Source: Actinomycetota bacterium (GTDB lineage: Bacteria; Actinomycetota; Actinomycetes; S36-B12; CAIYMF01). From it: a DNA stretch of 64,000 nucleotides. Location of the stretch: positions 62,001-126,000 of the forward strand of contig JAIUOK010000004.1 of the NCBI GenBank assembly GCA_020161245.1, in the 5' to 3' direction. Under the pieces are notes generated by a model. That model ran no database searches. It saw nothing but the letters and a program-made list of their open reading frames with translations, and was not told the origin of the DNA. Positions 58,685 through 64,000 of the stretch are shown in pieces; position 1 is the stretch's first letter, and every line of letters begins with the position of its first letter. Position numbers and translations under genes: made by a program.

Positions 58685-60214
58685 TCAGCGCAGCGACATC
58701 GCGCGCTCGGCGAGCGCGGTGATGGTCAGCGACGGGTTCACCCCGATGTTGGCCGGGACGACGCTGCCGTCGATCACCCGCAGGTCGTCGTAGACATCGC
58801 CGTCCGGAGTGGCGAAGACGCGGTGAGCGGTGTCGACGACGCCGTGCTCCGGGGCATCCGCGATCACGGCACCGCCGAGCACATGCGCAGTCGCCCCGAT
58901 GCCGAGCAGCGGGTCGAGCAGCGTGCCGTAGGGCGTGCCGCCGCTCGCCTCGGCCACCGCACGCGCGGAGGCGTTGGCCTGGGGCAGGTACGTCGGGATC
59001 GCCTCGGCACCGGGCGCCAGCCGCGAGCGCAGCCCCCAGCCGAGCGGGCCGCGGCGCAGCTCGAGGGCGATCTCGTTGTCGTCGTGCTGCATCACCGTCA
59101 GCACGGTGACGCGCTTGTTCCAGTCGGCAGCCCGCTGGTTGGCCGTGGCCGACGCCGGATCCCGCACGGCTGCAACGAGAGTGCGGCCCAGGCGCTGCGC
59201 GCGCGACGTCCCGTCGACCAGGGGCGAGAGGTAGAGCCGCATGAAGCCGTACGACGCCGGGAAGCGGTTCTGCGTCACGTGCGTGGTGGAGTCCGGGTGG
59301 AAGTCGCTGGAGATCGTGGCGCCGTCGGCCGTGACGTCGACCGAGTCGTCGGGCTGCAGGATCGCGGTGAACGCCTCGGAGTTGGTGCGCACGTGGCGGC
59401 CGAGCGCGGGCGACGCCCACGGCAGCGTGCGCCAGCGGTCGCGCGACGCGAGCAGCAGGCCGGTGGTGCCGAGCACGCCGCCGGACAGCACCACCTCGCG
59501 AGCCGTCAGGCTGCGCATCGGCGAGCGGCGCACCAGCGGGTCGACGACGTCGAGGCGCCAACCTCCGCCGGGCAGCCGGACGAGCCGCTCGACCTTCGAC
59601 TGCGGCGACACCTGCGCGCCGAGCCCTTCGGCCCGGGCGAGGTAGGTCCGGTCGACCGAGTTCTTGGCGCCGTGCACGCAGCCCGACAGGCACGCGCCGC
59701 ACTTCACGCAGTCGGCGAACGAGATCCCTTGCGGCGTGGGCCCGTACGACGCGCCGGCACCCATCGAGCGCGCGGCCTCGCCGAGCCAGACGTCCTGGGC
59801 GCCGACGTAAGGATTGGTCTCGCGCCCGAGCATCGTCGCGGCCTCGGCGTAGTGGTCGGTGAGCTCGGCCCGCCAGTCGACGCCGGAGCGCACCCAGCCC
59901 GGGGCCTCCCACGCCGCCGGGGTGGGCTCGAGCAGCACCGCGGCGTACACGATCGACCCGCCGCCGACGGCCACGCCGTGGACGACGATCACGTGGCGCA
60001 GCAGCGTCTGGCGGAAGTAGCCGCGCAGCCCCGCCTCCGGCGCCCACAGCAGGTCGCGCAGGCTGCGGCTGCCGCGCTCGAGGTCGTCGCGGGTGAGCCG
60101 GCGCCCCTGCTCGAGGACGGCGACCGACCGGCCCGCCTCGGCGTGCCGCAGCGCGGCGACGCCGCCGCCGAACCCGGAGCCGACCACGGCCACGTCGACG
60201 TCGAAGACCCCCAC
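58685..60214 (-). CDS. GMC-type FAD-dependent oxidoreductase (cholesterol oxidase-like)
   Basis: A 509-residue flavoenzyme. The FAD motif GSGFGGG sits at residues 11-17 and GVAVGGGSIVYAA follows near 85. A CVKCGACLSGC cluster (four cysteines near residue 176, followed by HGAKN) is typical of the cholesterol oxidase/ChoD-like GMC branch. The C-terminal VIDGSVVPANIGVNPSLTITALAERAM is the conserved end. Sterol oxidation is possible but not shown. CAGACT lies 6 nt before the GTG at 60214. Confidence 0.88.
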   Translation of the reverse strand: MGVFDVDVAVVGSGFGGGVAALRHAEAGRSVAVLEQGRRLTRDDLERGSRSLRDLLWAPEAGLRGYFRQTLLRHVIVVHGVAVGGGSIVYAAVLLEPTPAAWEAPGWVRSGVDWRAELTDHYAEAATMLGRETNPYVGAQDVWLGEAARSMGAGASYGPTPQGISFADCVKCGACLSGCVHGAKNSVDRTYLARAEGLGAQVSPQSKVERLVRLPGGGWRLDVVDPLVRRSPMRSLTAREVVLSGGVLGTTGLLLASRDRWRTLPWASPALGRHVRTNSEAFTAILQPDDSVDVTADGATISSDFHPDSTTHVTQNRFPASYGFMRLYLSPLVDGTSRAQRLGRTLVAAVRDPASATANQRAADWNKRVTVLTVMQHDDNEIALELRRGPLGWGLRSRLAPGAEAIPTYLPQANASARAVAEASGGTPYGTLLDPLLGIGATAHVLGGAVIADAPEHGVVDTAHRVFATPDGDVYDDLRVIDGSVVPANIGVNPSLTITALAERAMSLR

Positions 60215-60228
60215 AGCCGCAGTCTGGC

Positions 60229-60675
60229 CTACGGCTCGACGGCGGGAGGCGGGATCGGGGGCAGCGAGGCCTCGGGGTCGAGGTCGATGAGGATCCAGAC
60301 CCGCTTCTTGCCCACGAGCCGGAACGCCCAGCGGGCGGGCCACATCACCGAGAAGTGCCGGCCGTACTTCGCGCGGTGGGCCCGGACACCGGGGCGGAAC
60401 TCCGAGCGGTCGAGCACCACCGCCCGTCCCGCGACGTAGGAGGCGCCCGGCAGCAGGGTCCCCGGCCCGTCGCAGGCCGCGACGGCGACGAGGGGGTTCG
60501 CCGCGATCCGCCGCACCTTGTAGGAGTCGCCGAAGGTCGACACGAACAGCCGCTCGCCGTCGCCGCTCACCCAGACCGCCGTGTGCGCGGCGCTCCCGTC
60601 GGCCCGGAACGACACCAGGTTGACGAAGGCCTCGTCGCCGAGGGCCCGGGTCAGGGCACGGGTGCGGTCGTCCAC
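60229..60675 (-). CDS. PPOX-class (F420- or flavin-dependent) split-barrel protein
   Basis: A 148-residue flavin/F420-binding split-barrel protein: FVNLVSFRADGSAAHTAVWV and LFVSTFGDSYKVRRIAANPLVAVAACDG match the actinobacterial PPOX-class F420-dependent family. It probably reduces a small substrate. GTG at 60675 is divergent from the glutaryl-CoA dehydrogenase gene, so a palindrome at 60707 lies in both promoters. Confidence 0.85.
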   Translation of the reverse strand: MDDRTRALTRALGDEAFVNLVSFRADGSAAHTAVWVSGDGERLFVSTFGDSYKVRRIAANPLVAVAACDGPGTLLPGASYVAGRAVVLDRSEFRPGVRAHRAKYGRHFSVMWPARWAFRLVGKKRVWILIDLDPEASLPPIPPPAVEP

Positions 60676-60706
60676 CCCGGCAGCGTGCCATGGCGCACTG
60701 GTGAAT

Positions 60707-60718
60707 ATTGGATCCAAT
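60707..60718. promoter_or_regulatory. GntR-like operator (ATTGGATCCAAT)
   Basis: A perfect 12-bp palindrome between the divergent PPOX and acyl-CoA dehydrogenase genes, 51 bp upstream of the latter. TGGATCCA-type sites are typical of FCD-subfamily GntR regulators, and the dehydrogenase operon ends with such a regulator. A TACGGT box at 60723 may be the -10. Confidence 0.6.
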
Positions 60719-60768
60719 CTGCTACGGTCGCCCGAGACCACCCATCCGCGCACCCCTCGGAGCACCTC

Positions 60769-61947
60769 GTGGCCCGCCGCCCGCAGCACCCGTTCGCGAT
60801 CCTCGACCTCGACACCCTCCTCGACGACGAGGAGAAGGCCATCCGCGACGTCGTGCGCCAGTACGTCGACGACCGGATCAAGCCCGAGGTGGCCGACTGG
60901 TTCGAGGCGGGCACGATCCCGGCCAAGGAGCTCGCCAAGGAGATGGGCGAGCTCGGCCTGCTGGGCATGCACCTCGAGGGCTACGGCTGCGCCGGCACGA
61001 GCGCCACGGCGTACGGCCTGGCCTGCCTCGAGCTCGAGGCGGGCGACTCCGGCATCCGCTCGCTGGTGAGCGTGCAGGGGTCGCTGGCGATGTACGCCAT
61101 CCACGCCTTCGGCTCCGAGGAGCAGAAGCAGGAGTGGCTGCCCCGCATGGCCGCCGGCGAGGCAATCGGGTGCTTCGGCCTCACCGAGCCCGACTTCGGC
61201 TCCAACCCCTCGGGCATGCGTACCGTGGCCAAGCGCGACGGCGACGACTGGGTGCTCGACGGCACCAAGATGTGGATCACCAACGGCACCGTCGCCGACG
61301 TCGCCGTGGTGTGGGCCCGCACGGACGACGGCATCCGCGGCTTCGTCGTCCCGACGTCCACGCCGGGCTTCACGGCGCGCGAGATCCACAAGAAGCTCTC
61401 GCTGCGCGCGTCGGTCACCGCCGAGCTGATCCTCGAGGGCGTGCGCCTGCCGGCCGACGCCGTCCTGCCCGGCGTCACCGGCCTCAAGGGCCCGCTGTCG
61501 TGCCTCAACGAGGCGCGCTTCGGCATCGCGTTCGGCACCATCGGCGCCGCGCGCGACTGCCTCGAGACCGCGATCGACTACACGATCGCGCGGGAGCAGT
61601 TCGACAAGCCGATCGCCGCCTTCCAGCTGACCCAGAAGAAGCTCGCCGACATGGCCGTCGAGCTGCAGAAGGGCTACCTGCTGGCGCTGCACCTCGGCCG
61701 CATCAAGGACCGTCACGGGATCCGCCCCGAGCAGATCAGCGTCGGCAAGCTCAACAACGCACGCGAGGCGCTGGCCATCGCCCGCGAGTGCCGGAACATG
61801 CTGGGCGGCAACGGGATCACGCTCGAGTACCCGATCATCCGCCACATGAACAACCTCGAGTCGGTCTACACCTACGAGGGCACGAACGAGATGCACACCC
61901 TGGTCATCGGCGAGGCCCTCACGGCCATCCCGGCCTACCGCGGGTGA
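60769..61947 (+). CDS. gcdH: glutaryl-CoA dehydrogenase
   Basis: A 392-residue acyl-CoA dehydrogenase with the glutaryl-CoA dehydrogenase hallmarks: EMGELGLLGMHLEGYGCAG, SVQGSLAMYAI, IGCFGLTEPDFGSNPSGM, KMWITNG, and the catalytic base Glu370 in TYEGTNEMHTL. It should oxidise and decarboxylate glutaryl-CoA to crotonyl-CoA. GTG at 60769 follows CGGAG by 7 nt. It is the first gene of an overlapping operon with a CoA-transferase and a GntR regulator. Confidence 0.88.
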   Translation: MARRPQHPFAILDLDTLLDDEEKAIRDVVRQYVDDRIKPEVADWFEAGTIPAKELAKEMGELGLLGMHLEGYGCAGTSATAYGLACLELEAGDSGIRSLVSVQGSLAMYAIHAFGSEEQKQEWLPRMAAGEAIGCFGLTEPDFGSNPSGMRTVAKRDGDDWVLDGTKMWITNGTVADVAVVWARTDDGIRGFVVPTSTPGFTAREIHKKLSLRASVTAELILEGVRLPADAVLPGVTGLKGPLSCLNEARFGIAFGTIGAARDCLETAIDYTIAREQFDKPIAAFQLTQKKLADMAVELQKGYLLALHLGRIKDRHGIRPEQISVGKLNNAREALAIARECRNMLGGNGITLEYPIIRHMNNLESVYTYEGTNEMHTLVIGEALTAIPAYRG

Positions 61948-63056
61948 GCGGCGCGCTCGACGGCATCGTCGTCGCGGACTTCTCCCGCGTGCTCGCGGGC
62001 CCGTACGCGACGATGCTGCTCGCCGACCTCGGCGCCGAGGTGGTCAAGGTGGAGCGCCCCGGCATGGGCGACGACACCCGGCACTGGGGCCCGCCCTACG
62101 CCGCCGACGGCACTGCGACCTACTTCGCCGGCGTCAACCGCAACAAGACCACCCGCTGGCTCGACCTCGCGTCGCCCGAGGGTCTGGCGGAGGCGCGCGA
62201 GCTGGCGCTGAGGGCCGACGTCGTCGTGGAGAACTTCAAGCCCGGCGGCCTCGAGAAGATGGGCCTCGGCTACGCGTCCCTCGCCGTCGAGAACCCGCGC
62301 ACGATCGTCGCGTCGATCAGCGGCTTCGGCTCCGGCGAGGGCCGCGAGCTCCCCGGCTACGACCTGCTCGTGCAGGCCATGGGCGGCCTCATGTCCGTGA
62401 CCGGTCCGTCGGCGGGCCACCCCACCAAGGTGGGTGTGGCCCTCGTCGATGTGATCACCGGCCTGCATGCCGTCTACGGGATCCTCGCGGCCCTGCGCCA
62501 CCGCGACGTCACCGGCGAGGGCCAGCACGTCGAGGTCAACCTGCTCTCGTCGCTGCTCTCGGCATTGGTCAACCAGGCGTCGGGCTACGTCGCCGGCAGC
62601 AGCGTTCCGGGCATACTCGGCAACGACCACCCGTCGATCACGCCCTACGGCGTCTACGCCACGGCCGACCGCCCTCTCGTCCTCGCCGTCGGCAACAACG
62701 GGCAGTTCCGATCGCTGTGCCGCGTGCTCGGGGTGGAGGCGCTCGGCACCGACGAGCGGTTCGTGACCAACCCGGCCCGCGTCGCCCACCGCGACGAGCT
62801 GCGCGTCGCGCTCGAGGAGGCGCTGGCGGCACGGGGCGCCTCCGAGTGGCACGAGGCGCTCACCGGCGCGGGCGTGCCGTGCGGTCCGATCAACGACGTC
62901 GCTGGCGCCTTCGACCTCGCGGCGTCGCTGGGCCTCGACCCCGTCGTCGCCGTCCCGGGCAGCGCCGTCCCGCAGGTGGCCAACCCGCTGCGCATGTCGG
63001 CCACTCCCCCGACCTACCGGCTCGGCCCGCCGCCGATGCCGCAGTTCGAGCCGTGA
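61944..63056 (+). CDS. class III CoA-transferase (CaiB/BaiF family)
   Basis: A 370-residue CoA-transferase: LDGIVVADFSRVLAGPYATMLLADLGAEVVKVE at the start and GYDLLVQAMGGLMSVTG with the catalytic Asp. Next to gcdH it probably makes glutaryl-CoA from glutarate and succinyl-CoA, as the glutarate CoA-transferases of other bacteria do (inference). GTGA overlaps link it to genes on both sides. Confidence 0.88.
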   Translation: MSGALDGIVVADFSRVLAGPYATMLLADLGAEVVKVERPGMGDDTRHWGPPYAADGTATYFAGVNRNKTTRWLDLASPEGLAEARELALRADVVVENFKPGGLEKMGLGYASLAVENPRTIVASISGFGSGEGRELPGYDLLVQAMGGLMSVTGPSAGHPTKVGVALVDVITGLHAVYGILAALRHRDVTGEGQHVEVNLLSSLLSALVNQASGYVAGSSVPGILGNDHPSITPYGVYATADRPLVLAVGNNGQFRSLCRVLGVEALGTDERFVTNPARVAHRDELRVALEEALAARGASEWHEALTGAGVPCGPINDVAGAFDLAASLGLDPVVAVPGSAVPQVANPLRMSATPPTYRLGPPPMPQFEP

Positions 63057-63718
63057 GCGCCGTCCCGTTCGAGAAGCCGCCGACCGCGCAGGAGGCGGTG
63101 CTCGCCGAGCTGCGCCGGATGCTCGTCACCGGCGAGCTCGCGCCCGGCTCCCCTGTGCGCCAGGAGGCCCTGGCCGAGCGGCTCGGCGTCTCGCGGGTAC
63201 CGCTGCGCGAGGCGCTCAAGGTGCTCGAGGGCGAGGGCCAGGTCGTCTACGCAGCACACCGCGGGTACGTCGTCGCCGAGCTCTCGGTCGACGACCTCGT
63301 GGAGGTCTACCGGCTGCGCGAGCTGCTCGAGACCGAGGCCGTGCGCCGCGCGGTCGAGCAGCTCACCGACGACGACGTCGCAGCGCTGCAAGCTGCGGCC
63401 TCGGAGGTCGACGTCGCGGACCGCACGGGCGACGTCGCGCTCATCACGGCGGCCAACCGCCGATTCCACTTCCTGCTCTTCGACCTCGCCGGCATGCCGC
63501 GGCTGACCCGGACGCTGCGCCAGCTCTGGGACGCCACCGACGTCTACCGCAGCGTCTACTTCGCCGAACGCGCCAACCGCGACCGCATCCACGACGAGCA
63601 CCTGGCGCTGGTCGACGCGCTCGCCCGGCGCGACGCCGGGGCCGCCGTCGCCGCGCAGGACGCCCACCGCGCCCACTCCGTCGCGGCCGTCACCGCGGCC
63701 CTCGAGGCGCGCGGCTGA
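63053..63718 (+). CDS. GntR-family regulator (FCD subfamily)
   Basis: A 221-residue regulator: N-terminal winged helix (LAERLGVSRVPLREALKVLEGEGQV, residues 40-65) and an all-helical FCD domain with metal-ligand-type residues (ETEAVRRAVEQL, NRRFHFLLF, DEHLALVDAL, QDAHRAHS). It probably represses this operon and the divergent PPOX gene through the palindrome at 60707, responding to glutarate or a CoA ester (inference). GTG overlaps the CoA-transferase stop. Confidence 0.9.
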   Translation: MSAVPFEKPPTAQEAVLAELRRMLVTGELAPGSPVRQEALAERLGVSRVPLREALKVLEGEGQVVYAAHRGYVVAELSVDDLVEVYRLRELLETEAVRRAVEQLTDDDVAALQAAASEVDVADRTGDVALITAANRRFHFLLFDLAGMPRLTRTLRQLWDATDVYRSVYFAERANRDRIHDEHLALVDALARRDAGAAVAAQDAHRAHSVAAVTAALEARG

Positions 63719-63982
63719 TCAGCGCAGCCGGTGGCCGCAGAAGCGGCAGACCTTCGCATCGGCCTTGATGCTCTCGGCGCACTCCGGGCAGGGACGCCGG
63801 TCATCGATCGGCTTGGTGCGCATACCGCCGAACATCCGGTCGAGCAGGCCCGGCGAGCGCACCCCGCCGCCCACGCCGTCGAGCAGCGCCGAGCAGTAGG
63901 CCGCCAGCTTCTCGGCGTCGGCCCGCGCGGAGCCATCCGTCTGCTCCGCGATATCGCGCGCGAGCAGCTCGGCGTCGCGCAC
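63719..63982 (-). CDS. zinc-ribbon protein, possibly truncated at the window edge
   Basis: At least 87 residues with a C-terminal zinc ribbon CPEC...CRFCGH (residues 65-84) after a helical N-terminal part. The shown start is a GTG at 63982, but the frame stays open to the window end, so the gene may begin outside. Such ribbons occur in many small regulatory or scaffold proteins; no function can be given. It is convergent with the GntR gene, with no gap between the two stop codons. Confidence 0.7.
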   Translation of the reverse strand: MRDAELLARDIAEQTDGSARADAEKLAAYCSALLDGVGGGVRSPGLLDRMFGGMRTKPIDDRRPCPECAESIKADAKVCRFCGHRLR

Positions 63983-64000
63983 CGGGCCCTCGTCGTGGGC

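Overview
The window comes from the chromosome of a GC-rich actinobacterium (Actinomycetes). Codon third positions are almost all G or C, many genes start with GTG, and many promoters put a TAnnnT -10 box 6-7 nt in front of the start codon (leaderless mRNAs). Gene order follows the conserved actinobacterial block known from Streptomyces and Mycobacterium: glnA2, panB, the RNase H/phosphatase - zinc ribbon - Nif3 set, DUF3052/aceE, and fasR-fabD-fabH-acpP-fabF-accD-DUF3145. DinB/mycothiol-type proteins and a class E-like sortase signal fit. I cannot place it below class; no mobile element, prophage or CRISPR array is present.

Layout. 1-7.4 kb: class I glutamine amidotransferase (cut by the window edge), glnA2, glutamine-dependent NAD synthetase, a drug exporter with its TetR repressor, panB. 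7.4-12.7 kb: a hypothetical protein, an MFS exporter, a lysine/alanine/proline-repeat histone-like protein, a 55-aa conserved protein, methionine aminopeptidase, polyphosphate glucokinase, a MarR regulator. 12.7-16 kb: two divergently oriented secreted, sortase-type surface proteins flanking the RNase P RNA gene, each preceded by an almost identical structured RNA leader. 16-25.6 kb: DinB, RNB exoribonuclease, YaaA, an ArsB-like permease, a sirtuin, a GH114-like secreted protein, and a GTGA-overlapped minus-strand operon (zinc ribbon, RNase H/phosphatase, GH76-like), then Nif3. 25.7-28.9 kb: thioredoxin with a CsoR/CstR-like operator, a hairpin-rich 520-bp intergenic stretch, a secreted DUF3048-like protein, tRNA-Val.

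29-35.2 kb: a 1634-residue CheB-CheR-PAS-GGDEF-EAL protein translationally coupled to a cobalamin-binding-domain protein, a likely light- or B12-responsive c-di-GMP module. 35.2-41.7 kb: peroxiredoxin, an MDMPI-like protein, DUF3052, pyruvate dehydrogenase E1, an SDR, a pirin. 41.8-49.3 kb: FasR and the fatty acid synthesis operon. Its FabD carries an extra biotinyl/lipoyl-like C-terminal domain, a large hairpin separates acpP from fabF, and a perfect inverted repeat in front of fabD is the likely FasR box.

50.3-55.5 kb: an overlapped five-gene operon (membrane ferric-reductase-like flavohaemoprotein, FMN-binding protein, ApbE flavin transferase, response regulator, histidine kinase) that looks like a flavin-based extracytoplasmic electron-transfer system. 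55.5-58.6 kb: a cysteine-dioxygenase-like cupin behind a leaderless small ORF ending in Cys-Arg-Cys (a probable cysteine attenuator), a fasciclin protein, DinB, an enoyl-CoA hydratase, and a duplicated 44-bp palindromic repeat. 58.7-64 kb: GMC oxidoreductase, PPOX-family flavoprotein, and a probable glutarate catabolism operon (glutaryl-CoA dehydrogenase, class III CoA-transferase, GntR regulator) with a GntR-like palindrome at its promoter, then a zinc-ribbon protein cut by, or starting near, the window end.
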